This document shows, piece by piece, positions 37,401 through 45,109 of a DNA stretch of 64,000 nt. This DNA comes from Dyadobacter sp. LHD-138 (GTDB lineage Bacteria > Bacteroidota > Bacteroidia > Cytophagales > Spirosomataceae), in NCBI RefSeq assembly GCF_030929615.1, contig NZ_JAVFVU010000032.1, positions 31,756 to 95,755 on the forward strand, written 5' to 3'. The notes under the pieces were generated by a model. The model saw only the letters and a list, made by a program, of their open reading frames with translations. It was not told the DNA's origin and ran no database searches. A program made the translations under genes and the position numbers. The stretch's first letter is position 1; every line of letters starts with the position of its first letter.

Positions 37401-37955
37401 ACCGTCGATGACAATAAGCGCATTGGAGCTGTTTTGGCTGGTAGAACCGGCCCCCCTTACACGAATACCCATATCCAGACCGGGCTGTCCGTCTACCGAG
37501 GAAACCTGCAAACCAGGAACCACGCCTTCCAGTGCCCGTGTTACCGTTGAGTTGGCCTGTACGGCAATCGTTTTCGAGTCGATGGACGTTACAGAACCGG
37601 TAAGGTCTTTTTTCTTACTTGTGCCATAGGCGACGACAACCACCTCGTTAAGCTGTTTATTTTCTTCGGGCAAGGCAACATTGAATACTTTTTTACTGCC
37701 TACTGTAACCTCTTGCGCCGTGTATCCTATAAAGGAGAAAATCATCACTGAATTTTGCCCCGGTATATTGGGGATCGTAAATGCACCATCCTGATCGGTG
37801 GTGGTGCCGGTAGTGGTTCCCTTTACGACAATGCTTACACCAGGCAGAGCCGTACCTGTTTCATCGGTAACCTTCCCGGAAACTTGAATTTGTGCATAAG
37901 CGCCAAGGCACAGGAGCATGCAGCACAGAAGGAGTAATGGTATTTTTCTCTTCAT
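34482..37955 (-). CDS. SusC/RagA-family TonB-linked outer-membrane receptor
   Basis: An 1157-aa transporter. Order: signal peptide (about 1-21, ends AYAQ), carboxypeptidase-regulatory domain about 22-100 (VSGKVTDETGTALPGVSIVV), TonB box LNEVVVVAYGTSKKK, plug about 110-235 (ISVLKDAASTAVYGSRGANG, then VMVTTKRG) and a barrel ending in VSMGINLTF. There is no STN domain and no sigma/anti-sigma pair nearby, so it is regulated in another way than the 17-kb system. It forms a two-gene unit with the SusD gene 23 bp downstream. The barrel is rich in Ser/Thr/Gly loops (for example SQNSSNALIVIDG). Substrate unknown. Confidence 0.95.
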   Translation of the reverse strand: MKRKIPLLLLCCMLLCLGAYAQIQVSGKVTDETGTALPGVSIVVKGTTTGTTTDQDGAFTIPNIPGQNSVMIFSFIGYTAQEVTVGSKKVFNVALPEENKQLNEVVVVAYGTSKKKDLTGSVTSIDSKTIAVQANSTVTRALEGVVPGLQVSSVDGQPGLDMGIRVRGAGSTSQNSSNALIVIDGVPAEHENALASISPKDIASISVLKDAASTAVYGSRGANGVVMVTTKRGTKGKTRIGFEGRWGVNYAGALKFDKITNAKDIYEYAWQAIYNSARYGVGGTPSTNGTSTTNLQKPNMTHEAAAQFASAHLFDYAGSTTNFQSNLLGNWMLYDVPGAVYTPTGSGTSASSTMSGAYLVNPDGKLNPNAKQLYAAGSYDDFFLEKKLRQEYNITASGGTDKIDYFTSLGYLEDPSYIRGSKFARYNVRSNVNAQLYSWVKVGANIGYSNRNTQSPATRFGRNAGSATANVFRWINGQSPLISLYARDQAGNIKKNADGTNMVHVRAGDTYSPLGLTKTATSDANLIKLLDDDIDTRASNDLNLKGYATFSFLKDFSLTTNISYDRFSETRTRYGNAGTGPYVSTAGAFGKTYQNVAILDAQQLLNWGHTYGKHAFTAMAGHEYYEYNLDNLNFNSAYGLIDGFPAYANFVGRYGGGTFASPGGNIVKTAMESYFGRLSYIYDEKYYLEASVRRDGSSKFKYKDNRWGTFWSVGGGWRISAETFMQGTKSWLNDLKIRSSYGVIGNQSGIGNYSGYQLWSYGAVYSSSTSGTGTPASYTLSQGAFVNDGLSWENTQTLDAGIDFTMLSRVHGSVDWYNKHTINSVYNQPIAISLGQSTLTKNSAGLRNRGIEVDVNVDIIKSKNINWTVGVNGTHYTTVLTKVPAGVGSKELNGNWTAGVDGWAANGGGSTGETAYLRGVGKDYYNMYFFKYGGVDTNTGLPLFYHRVTEADHAAGKFSDTKVGSDIKSTDYALASRYEMGSALPKFIGGFTTSFRYKQFDFSAILAYQLGGKYMSVEYANGLYMNGSIGSALSSELIGNTWTPENKDAKFPMAFYGSGAPYTNGATIGSWMYSDLGLFSASYLNIKNLSIGYNLPVSMLAKIKASNFRVFASADNVAMITGHSGYDPRMSLVGGLEVGAYGYPYMSTVSMGINLTF

Positions 37956-39022
37956 TTTAATGGAATTTAAGGTGGGTAGAAATGAGTGAAGTGGATAACA
38001 GACAGATTCATTCTGAATGATTTTGTCCGCAATTGTGTGAATGGTTTTTACATATTGGCAGGATCTGTTTTAGTGGAAATTTTAACTGAGGTTGAACAGG
38101 CAATAGATCTTTTACAGCTTTTCCGGTTAATTGGATGGTGGAATTGCAGTTACGTTAACGTTACCGGAAATGATGCGATTTGAATCGCTGTGGTGTAATT
38201 TGAAGCCTGTCCCCCGAACTGGCAAGGCATTCTATTATGTAAATGTTGTAAGGTAGGTGGCGCATGGCTTATGAGGGTTTAACTGTTTATTTTTTGTCCG
38301 TCAGAGAAAACCAAAGTAGAAATTTTACTATCTGACTGGTTCACATCATGATATCTCAATAATACTATACTATCAATGTTATGAATAATACCATATCAAT
38401 ATTTAATTTGCCCCAATGATCATTTGTCCTACAAAAGTACAGAAAAAATGTCACCGAAATGATAAATAAGTAATTTAGTGAATTTTTTTATCTGAGATGG
38501 TGCAGAACGCGATATTTTGCCACCTGATTGGCTGTTTCTTGCAAAGAATTAAGATGCTGATATTCAGTGGTGTGATTTCATGTTTGCATGGGTTTAGTAA
38601 ATACTGCCGGATAAAATAATTTACCAAAATGTTGTTGAACAACAATACAAACCCCGACAGGATCACCTGGCTCCGAAGTCTTAGCGGAGTGCTGTATACG
38701 CTGGGCGCGGTTGTGGAGCCTTCAAATGGGTTAATCTGAACAGGGCTGACTACACGCTCGCTCTGTCGAAGGAATTATCAACATGGTTCAGCCGGTGGAA
38801 CCATATCAGAGCCGGTTGTGACGGTTGTTGGGATTAAAATTGTGCGGCGAAGACTTTCGGATACACTTTGTCGGTGACTGGCAGGAGCAGGCACGGGGCC
38901 ATGATGACAATGCCGAAATTGCTCACCAGTGAATCCTCAAATTTAACGAAAAAAATAAGTAACGGTTTGATCTGAAGCCGTGGGTATATCGTATATGAAG
39001 CCAATGGGATTTTTATAAAAGA
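37956..39022. other. Long stretch without an intact gene
   Basis: About 1.07 kb upstream of the third SusC gene. The first 500 bp are AT-rich and should contain the SusC promoter; CAAAAGTA at 38432-38439 is a minus-strand -7-like TAnnTTTG without a clear -33. Bases 38630-38990 are more GC-rich and have short open pieces in several frames, as expected from decayed coding sequence, but I could not recognise a family. Confidence 0.5.
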
Positions 39023-39051
39023 AAAAGACTGACCATAAAGATCAGTCTTTT
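39023..39051 (-). terminator. Terminator of a decayed minus-strand gene
   Basis: AAAAGACTGA / TCAGTCTTTT, a 10-bp perfect stem with a 9-nt loop. On the minus strand it is followed by a T-rich run, and it lies 22 bp after the stop of the gene remnant that ends at 39074. Confidence 0.7.
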
Positions 39052-39073
39052 GCAAATACCGTTAATATTTCAA

Positions 39074-39235
39074 TTACCAGCCTAATGAAACAGTGATATT
39101 AGGAAGAATTGTGTCAAGGAATATCAAAAGTTGAGTCAGCGAAAGAGTTAGAGATACCATAGCGTAATTTAAGTTTGTGTTTAGTGCTTACTCGTTTTTA
39201 GTGGTTTTCAGCTGCCCCACACCTTGCAAGATGTA
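39074..39235 (-). pseudogene. Frameshifted C-terminal remnant, probably an outer-membrane beta-barrel protein
   Basis: On the minus strand two frames read as one broken protein tail: KHKLKLRYGISNSFADSTFD in one frame, then DTILPNITVSLGW and a stop in another, with a possible earlier piece VGQLKTTKNE. The alternation of polar and hydrophobic residues and the aromatic last residue are typical of outer-membrane barrels. A good terminator follows 22 bp after the stop, which supports the idea of a former gene. The family is not identified. Confidence 0.4.
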
Positions 39236-39550
39236 GTAAAATAACTACAATTAATTTTATTTAACAACAATTAATTCTATTATTTTTTTGAAATAAATCT
39301 ACATATTGAATGTATCTAGTTCTATAAAATAGAAATAGTAATCTATTTTGATCGATTAAGTAGGTTTTTGGCCATTTTGGCCGCATTTTCCCAATTGCCG
39401 CCTTATTCTTTGCGGTATTATTTTCCTTAAAAAAACTTTAACTCCCCCTTGAAATATTTTTCAGGACCTATGAAAAAAGGGTGACTTAAGATACTTTGAT
39501 TCGTCGAGGGATGCGAATTAGGTGTTGTTTCAGTTACAAATTGGGGCTGA

Positions 39551-39608
39551 TTTGATAATACGAAATGACCAGTCAAATGATTTTGACTGGTCATTTCGTA
39601 TTATCAAA
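39551..39608. terminator. 27-bp perfect inverted repeat with 4-nt loop
   Basis: Arms 39551-39577 and 39582-39608 are perfectly complementary around TGAT. The structure is 26 bp past the DUF4249 stop and probably ends that minus-strand operon. It is unusually long for a terminator and lacks a classic T-run after the stem. Confidence 0.75.
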
Positions 39609-39633
39609 AATTGTAAAAGTCTATATCGCTTCG

Positions 39634-40587
39634 TTATGGTTTTATACTCAGACTGCCGACGTTGTAGGAGCCGAAACATCCGAGGCCGCCTTCTATATTC
39701 GTAAATACGAGCGTAGGTTCAACAAAAGGGTTATCGTTGTCCCTTGCGTCTTTCTGAGACCGGTAAAATTTGTAATAGTTTTCATCCAGATTAAGAATCT
39801 CCACATATACTTCTGAGAATATCGGATCGGATTTCGCAATTTGCTTCTCACCGTTGTCATCTATGTATTCAAAGGTATTGTGACTGAAAAGACGTACATA
39901 AAACAACGGTGCTTCGAAACTGATACCATCCAGATTAATGTCATTGACCAGATAATTGCCAAGGTCGGTCTCGATCACTCTTTTAAAAGTCCCGCGGATT
40001 GGACGGGAGTTACCCGGGTTCTTAGGGTTGTAACCTGGGTATGTTCCGACGATGATTGAGTAGCCGCGCATGGTATAGAAGTTTTTTTCTCCTTTGATAT
40101 CATCCCAGGAGATTTTTACCCTGGCAAGGAATGTTTCCGGAGCATACACTTCGGGTACGGAATCAATCTTATAACTTTTAATGGTCGGCGCTTTTAACGG
40201 AACCGTACAACTGGCCTGCACACTTCGTTTTTCATCATGCACACGGAGCGTGTATGTTTTTCCGGCTTCGATTTTGAACTGACTTTTATCGATAATATAA
40301 CAGGTCGTAGAGTCGACATACGGAATTTTTACCTCACCGTTTTCACCGGATATGCTAACCGTTGCATTTTTGATGAAAGTAGGTTGATAGCTGGCCGGTC
40401 CCAACAACGGCTGAGATTCTGTCACCAGAACTCTGATCTCTTCCGACTGCGGTGAAATGTAACATTCAACGACCAGCTTTGATGCTACTTTGGGTAATTT
40501 GTCCGGCCCAAGGTCGTTCACCATGCTTTCGCAACTCCACAATAAAACGGGAAAGATGAGAAGAAAGAGATACTTGTATGTTTTCAT
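39634..40587 (-). CDS. DUF4249 domain lipoprotein
   Basis: A 317-aa lipoprotein (lipobox LLWSC, Cys19). DUF4249 features: the opening KVASKLVVECYISPQSEEI, then YTLRVHDEKRSVQASCTVP with the typical TVP after a Cys, and the end SQKDARDNDNPFVEPTLVFTNIEGG LGCFG. DUF4249 proteins are nearly always encoded with a TonB-dependent receptor, as here (28 bp after it), and are probably its surface-exposed partner. The transported substrate is not known. The gene closes the operon, with a long hairpin following the stop. Confidence 0.9.
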   Translation of the reverse strand: MKTYKYLFLLIFPVLLWSCESMVNDLGPDKLPKVASKLVVECYISPQSEEIRVLVTESQPLLGPASYQPTFIKNATVSISGENGEVKIPYVDSTTCYIIDKSQFKIEAGKTYTLRVHDEKRSVQASCTVPLKAPTIKSYKIDSVPEVYAPETFLARVKISWDDIKGEKNFYTMRGYSIIVGTYPGYNPKNPGNSRPIRGTFKRVIETDLGNYLVNDINLDGISFEAPLFYVRLFSHNTFEYIDDNGEKQIAKSDPIFSEVYVEILNLDENYYKFYRSQKDARDNDNPFVEPTLVFTNIEGGLGCFGSYNVGSLSIKP

Positions 40588-40615
40588 CTGTTTTATGATT
40601 GACTTTTAGCAGATA

Positions 40616-43015
40616 TCAGAATTTGAAATTATAACTGAACGATGGGAGCACGGGAAAGAGTGAATACCGGGTGAGTACATTGACGCTCGCTCCCGGATTC
40701 TTCTTGTCCTCTTTTGTATTGATTTCATAAAAAAACGGGTTCTTCCGGTTGTAAGCGTTGTATAGGCCAAACTCCCAGGTTCTTTCGTGCCGCTTTTTCT
40801 TTTTGTGAAACTGAATGGCGAAATCCATCCGGTGATAAGCTTCCGCGCGGAAAGAATTTTTCTTATCATATTCCGTTGTCTGGCCTCCCCAGTAAGACGA
40901 CGGCGGGCCGGATAACTCCGGTAAAAATCTGTTTTTGAAAGCGGTGTACTTGGACACGGGCAAAGTGATTGCATTTCCGGTTCCGTAAACCCAGGTGGCG
41001 GACAGTGTGATGCGCTTGCTTAATTCATAAATACCCACGACCGAGATATCATTCCGGCGGTCATATCTGGGGAAAAAAGTTTCGCCAAAATTCAATTCTG
41101 GAAATTTCCATTTTGTCCATGACAAGGTATAACCAATCCAGCCGGAAAACTTACCCGTTTTCTTTTGAACCATAAACTCGGCGCCATATGACCAGCCCTT
41201 TCCCGCCGTGACATTATCTTCCCAGTTGATTTCATTGGCATTTTCCCCATCCAGCTTAATAAAGGAAGAGCCCTCCTTATAACTGATGATGTTGTTCATT
41301 TTTTTATAATAACCTTCCAGCGTCAATGCCAGCCCGGGTTTTTCGAGATCTTTTGCAAAGCCAAATGCTACCTGACTGGACTGCTGAGGCGCTACACGGT
41401 TTGTCGTCGGTACCCACAGGTCGGTAGGCAACCCCAGGCCGGTGTTGCTGAGCAAATGCACATATTGGTTCATTTTGGCATAAGAGGCTTTCATGGAAAA
41501 ATCTTTGGCCAGTTTCAGCGCCGCCGAAAACCTGGGTTCCGGGCGGAAGTAAGTTTTATCGGGTGTCTGGAAAGAACTTAATCTGAATCCAATATTCATT
41601 TTTAGTGGCTGAAAAGGCTGCCAGGTATCTTCTGCATAAATTCCGGCCTCAAAATTATTGATCGGTTTTGCCTGTAAATCGATATCGTTTTCGGTAAAAT
41701 CACCGGCCAGTGCAAGCGCCGACGGGACAAAGCGGTGGGAAGTAGCCTGAACGCCAAATTTTATCGAATGTTTGGTATTGGGGTAGAAGTCAAAATCAGT
41801 TTTCAGGCTGAAATCTCGGATCAGGCTATTGTATTTGAGACTGAACTCATCAGCAACCTTCCCGTTTTCAAAATCCTTGTCATTAGAAAAAATACCAAAA
41901 TTGAAATGGCTGTAAATGAATGAAGTATTGACAAAAAGCTTTTGGTTGATCAGGTGATTCCAGCGTAATGTAGCCGTTGCATTACCCCAGTTTAACCCGG
42001 ATTCGTTTTGGCTGCGGGGACTTTTTTCGCGGATCTTAAACCGGTCCTGACCAAAATAGCCGCTGAGATAAAGTTTATTTTTTGGCCCGAAATCATAATT
42101 GATCTTCGCATTCAAATCGTAAAAATAATAGCCAGGTTTCGCCTTGGTATTGGAACCGACCTGTTGCTGGGCAATTAACGGTGCGGCCAAAACGTCGATA
42201 TAAGTACGCCGGGCTGAAACTAGAAAGGATGATTTCTTTTTTGCCAATGGGCCTTCAAGCGTCAGTCGGGATGAAATCAGGCCGATTCCACCTTCGCCAT
42301 GCAGTTTTTCTTTACTGCCTTCTTTCATGTTCATTTCAACAACGGAGGAAAGCCGGCCGCCATAACGTGCGGGAAAACCACCTTTAGTAAGCTCAACACT
42401 TTTTAGGGCATCGCCGTTGAAAACCGAAAAGAAACCAAACAAATGGCTGGCGTTGTAGACAACCGCGTCATCCAGAATGATCAGGTTTTGGTCAGGACCG
42501 CCGCCGCGGACATAGAGCCCCGTTTGCCCTTCCGTCCCTTTTTGCACGCCCGGCATAAGCTGAAGAACGCGGATCACATCCTTTTCACCAAAGAAAGCCG
42601 GAATCTTTTTGATCTGCGAAATGGGCACTTCAATTTTACTCATTTGTGCTGACTCACTCACTTTTTCCTCTTGGCGCCGGCCGGATACGACGACTTCTTC
42701 CAGTTGATTTGAGGAAGATAATTCGATATTGAACTGTTTGTCCGACCGGGCGCTGATTTTAAAGTTCTGCCTTTCATAGCCGACAAATGAATAGGAAATG
42801 AGCATGGAATCGGCCTTGGGGACGGTTAGGGAGTAGAAACCATAGTTGTTGGTAACCGTTCCGATCGTTGTATGGTCAATGTAGATGTTTACACCGGGCA
42901 GCAATTCCCGACTGCCGGTTTCTCTGACAAATCCGCTGATGGTAATCTGTTCCTGAGCGAAGGATTGATACGAAACAAAAAGGAAACAAAGTAACTGACA
43001 TAGTGTTTTGCGCAT
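40616..43015 (-). CDS. TonB-dependent receptor with carboxypeptidase-regulatory domain
   Basis: A 799-aa outer-membrane receptor of the type paired with DUF4249. I start at the ATG at 43015, which gives a signal peptide (MRKTLCQLLCFLFVSYQSFA); the upstream ATG at 43081 would put 22 polar residues before it. Domains: carboxypeptidase-regulatory about 22-105 (SGFVRETGSRELLPGVNIYI), TonB-box-like NQLEEVVVSGRRQEEK, plug about 120-225 (GEKDVIRVLQLMPGVQKGTE, GLYVRGGGPDQNLIILDDAV), then a 22-strand barrel ending PSFSYNFKF. It is smaller than SusC and belongs to another TonB-receptor branch. A LytTR regulator gene is 223 bp upstream, so that regulator is a candidate for its control. Confidence 0.92.
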   Translation of the reverse strand: MRKTLCQLLCFLFVSYQSFAQEQITISGFVRETGSRELLPGVNIYIDHTTIGTVTNNYGFYSLTVPKADSMLISYSFVGYERQNFKISARSDKQFNIELSSSNQLEEVVVSGRRQEEKVSESAQMSKIEVPISQIKKIPAFFGEKDVIRVLQLMPGVQKGTEGQTGLYVRGGGPDQNLIILDDAVVYNASHLFGFFSVFNGDALKSVELTKGGFPARYGGRLSSVVEMNMKEGSKEKLHGEGGIGLISSRLTLEGPLAKKKSSFLVSARRTYIDVLAAPLIAQQQVGSNTKAKPGYYFYDLNAKINYDFGPKNKLYLSGYFGQDRFKIREKSPRSQNESGLNWGNATATLRWNHLINQKLFVNTSFIYSHFNFGIFSNDKDFENGKVADEFSLKYNSLIRDFSLKTDFDFYPNTKHSIKFGVQATSHRFVPSALALAGDFTENDIDLQAKPINNFEAGIYAEDTWQPFQPLKMNIGFRLSSFQTPDKTYFRPEPRFSAALKLAKDFSMKASYAKMNQYVHLLSNTGLGLPTDLWVPTTNRVAPQQSSQVAFGFAKDLEKPGLALTLEGYYKKMNNIISYKEGSSFIKLDGENANEINWEDNVTAGKGWSYGAEFMVQKKTGKFSGWIGYTLSWTKWKFPELNFGETFFPRYDRRNDISVVGIYELSKRITLSATWVYGTGNAITLPVSKYTAFKNRFLPELSGPPSSYWGGQTTEYDKKNSFRAEAYHRMDFAIQFHKKKKRHERTWEFGLYNAYNRKNPFFYEINTKEDKKNPGASVNVLTRYSLFPVLPSFSYNFKF

Positions 43016-43238
43016 AGTAAAAGCTTGGTGGCAAGGGTTTGACGGGGGTGCCGGATCGATCTGACAGTCCCATGTAACCACAAAGAGTCTTTGTTGTACA
43101 AAATGGTTGTACGACTATGTAACTATTTGTAAAATTATTTTTGATGTAGGAAAAATGATAGATCGGGGAGACTTCTGAAATTGGATTTCGGATGCTCAAT
43201 TATTGGCCTGTTATCAAGCCGAATGTTGTTTTAGCCAA

Positions 43239-43964
43239 TCAGGATAATATTTTTTCCAGCTCTTCCCGAAAGTTCCGACCGATCGGAAGCTGCTGGCCGT
43301 TAATGATAATTCTGTTTCTGTCGATGCGGGAAATTTTTGGGATGGAAACAATAAATGATTTGTGAATCCGAATGAAGATTTTGTTTGGAAAAATGTCAAG
43401 CATTGCCTTGATGGAACCTTTGATAACGATTTTACCGGAATAGGTGTAAATGATCGCATAATCTTTTAATCCCTGAATATGTGTTACGTCCTCAAACTGC
43501 AATTTGATGCGCTGAACGCCGCTTTTCACAAAAACGGAGCTCTGTATTTCTTCGGGAAAGACATTTTCAATATTGGTATTCTGATCTTTCAAAATCAGAA
43601 ATTCGCGGCTTTTTTCCACTGCCTGCGCGAATCTTACGAATGATATCGGTTTGAGTAAAAAATCGATTACGCCAAGCTCAAATCCTTCGAAAGCATAGTC
43701 GCGATAGGCCGTTGTGAAAATGGTTATTGGCGGATGGGGGAGCGCCTTTAAAAATTCAATCCCGGTCATTTCCGGCATTTCGATATCCAGAAAGATAATA
43801 TCCGTTTCATGGTTTTCGAGGTATTGCAGGGCATCATGGGCGTTGCCAAATTGTACGACGGACACAATGTGACCCAGTTTTTGCAAATGCCCTTCGAGTA
43901 CTTCTCTGGCAAGCGGCTCGTCGTCGATGATGATACATTTTAACCTGAGGGGTTCTTTGTTCAT
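43239..43964 (-). CDS. LytTR-family response regulator
   Basis: A 241-aa response regulator with an N-terminal receiver domain (about 9-125; acidic pair IIDDEPLAREVLEG, phospho-acceptor Asp in IIFLDIEMPEMTG, TTAYRDYAFEGFELG) and a C-terminal LytTR DNA-binding domain (about 140-240; FVKSGVQRIKLQFEDVTHIQ, RIHKSFIVSIPKISRIDRNR, GRNFREELEKIL). The kinase gene lies three genes upstream on the same strand (45110-46171), separated by two NlpE-like genes, and the start codon is 16 nt after a strong intercistronic hairpin. It probably regulates the downstream TonB receptor or its own operon. Confidence 0.93.
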   Translation of the reverse strand: MNKEPLRLKCIIIDDEPLAREVLEGHLQKLGHIVSVVQFGNAHDALQYLENHETDIIFLDIEMPEMTGIEFLKALPHPPITIFTTAYRDYAFEGFELGVIDFLLKPISFVRFAQAVEKSREFLILKDQNTNIENVFPEEIQSSVFVKSGVQRIKLQFEDVTHIQGLKDYAIIYTYSGKIVIKGSIKAMLDIFPNKIFIRIHKSFIVSIPKISRIDRNRIIINGQQLPIGRNFREELEKILS

Positions 43965-43980
43965 TGTATTTATTTTTTAT

Positions 43981-44012
43981 CCGTCGGACGGCCGAAAAAA
44001 GCCGTCCGACGG
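43981..44012 (-). promoter_or_regulatory. Intercistronic hairpin just before the response-regulator start
   Basis: CCGTCGGACGGC / GCCGTCCGACGG, a 12-bp perfect GC-rich stem with an 8-nt loop, 16 nt upstream of the LytTR start and 26 nt after the preceding stop. It may set the relative expression of the genes on either side or partly terminate transcription. Confidence 0.6.
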
Positions 44013-44038
44013 AGCGTCGGCACCCAATAGATATCCAA

Positions 44039-44545
44039 CTAATTTACGACGCGATTGAATGTGTAACTCAAATAACTTCCTCCGACCATCAGATTTTTGT
44101 TCCGATCCAAAATGAACAAGACGTTGTCATCACCTTTCAGCAGGAAAAACGATTCCTGCGGCTTGTCGGGATCAAGCTGAATGACGGTTGCATCCGGAAA
44201 GTCTTTCGTTCCTTTTACGATGATCCATTTACCTTTGCGTACGTTTTCGCGATAAAGGGAGCCTTCCCAGGTATAAGTCGTCGGCTGATGGTTTTTCGGA
44301 TCCTGATAAAAAGTAAAACCCCATTTCAGTTTTTCACAATCAGAAGGAACATCAAGTCCCATCGCAGTCGCCATGGCCTGACATGGAACGCGGCCGTGAA
44401 ATACGCCCCAAACATCGGGTCCCTCTGCGATGGGGGATCGCATGGTAGTTTTGGAAGGAGAATTTCGCGTAACTAATTTTTGTCCCGAAACATTACCTAC
44501 GGACACGCATAAAGCGATTAGAAAAATGACAAGTATCTTTTTCAT
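44039..44545 (-). CDS. Secreted NlpE-like protein, paralogue B
   Basis: A 168-aa exported protein (signal about 1-21). The layout VWGVFHGRVPCQ, DCEKLKWGFTFYQDP, TTYTWEGSLY, GKWIIVKG, ATVIQLDPDK, LFILDRNKNLMVG and SYTFN resembles the N-terminal barrel of NlpE: the Cys after a Gly-Arg-x-Pro turn, an L/F strand, the threonine-tyrosine strand, GxW and a final 'LD..G' strand. It is 21 bp downstream of a homologous gene of the same length. Both lie between a LytS kinase and its LytTR partner, so the two proteins may act in sensing envelope or metal stress for that pair. Function is inferred. Confidence 0.65.
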   Translation of the reverse strand: MKKILVIFLIALCVSVGNVSGQKLVTRNSPSKTTMRSPIAEGPDVWGVFHGRVPCQAMATAMGLDVPSDCEKLKWGFTFYQDPKNHQPTTYTWEGSLYRENVRKGKWIIVKGTKDFPDATVIQLDPDKPQESFFLLKGDDNVLFILDRNKNLMVGGSYLSYTFNRVVN

Positions 44546-44566
44546 ACCAATTTCTTTGAGATAAAT

Positions 44567-45073
44567 TCAATCATTCTTCATTTTATTCAGCGTATAACTC
44601 CACCCGGCGTTGCCGATCATCAGATGCCCTTCCTGATCCGTTAAATGCAGGAGGCTGTTATTGAGTTTAAGAAATGTCAGCGGTGTTTTAATTTTCTGAT
44701 CTTTTAGCTGAATCACGGCCTTTCCAGGCAGGTTTACGCAATTGTTCAGGACGCGCCAGTTGCCTGTCATTTCGGCATTGCTGCCTCCGTTCAGGAAACC
44801 TTGGGTCCCCGGTTTCGATACACCATAGGTATAGGTCAGGTTAAATCTTTGCTGCTGATCATTTTCAGGATTTTTGAACAGTAAAAGTTTCCATTTTATA
44901 AACTCACAATCCGTGTTTAACGGGATGGACATCCAGGGCCGCATAACCGGGTCGCAGGGACTTGACCCGACGAATACCTCAGGAGCGGGGGAGGAGGCCA
45001 TATTGGTGAAACACAGCCCCATACAAATGAAAAATGCGGGTCGCAGAAACTTCGGAAACGGAAGATTTTTCAT
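44567..45073 (-). CDS. Secreted NlpE-like protein, paralogue A
   Basis: A 168-aa exported protein with a signal peptide (about 1-29, a long n-region, FFICMGLCFTNMASS). It aligns along its length with the next gene downstream: shared DCE-x2-KW, a PxN-rich turn followed by TYTYG, GNWRV, AVIQL, the FLxL strand, LMIG and WSYTLN. It is clearly a tandem duplicate that has diverged strongly. It starts 36 bp after the kinase gene and is 21 bp before its paralogue. As with paralogue B, a small beta-barrel with an envelope role is likely but unproven. Confidence 0.65.
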   Translation of the reverse strand: MKNLPFPKFLRPAFFICMGLCFTNMASSPAPEVFVGSSPCDPVMRPWMSIPLNTDCEFIKWKLLLFKNPENDQQQRFNLTYTYGVSKPGTQGFLNGGSNAEMTGNWRVLNNCVNLPGKAVIQLKDQKIKTPLTFLKLNNSLLHLTDQEGHLMIGNAGWSYTLNKMKND

Positions 45074-45109
45074 GGCTAATAAAGTTTGAGGTTTGTTTAG
45101 TTGAAATCC

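Noticed and set aside
39522..39816. Two short plus-strand frames of 60-83 codons
   Set aside because: They read through the 27-bp hairpin and the antisense of the DUF4249 gene.
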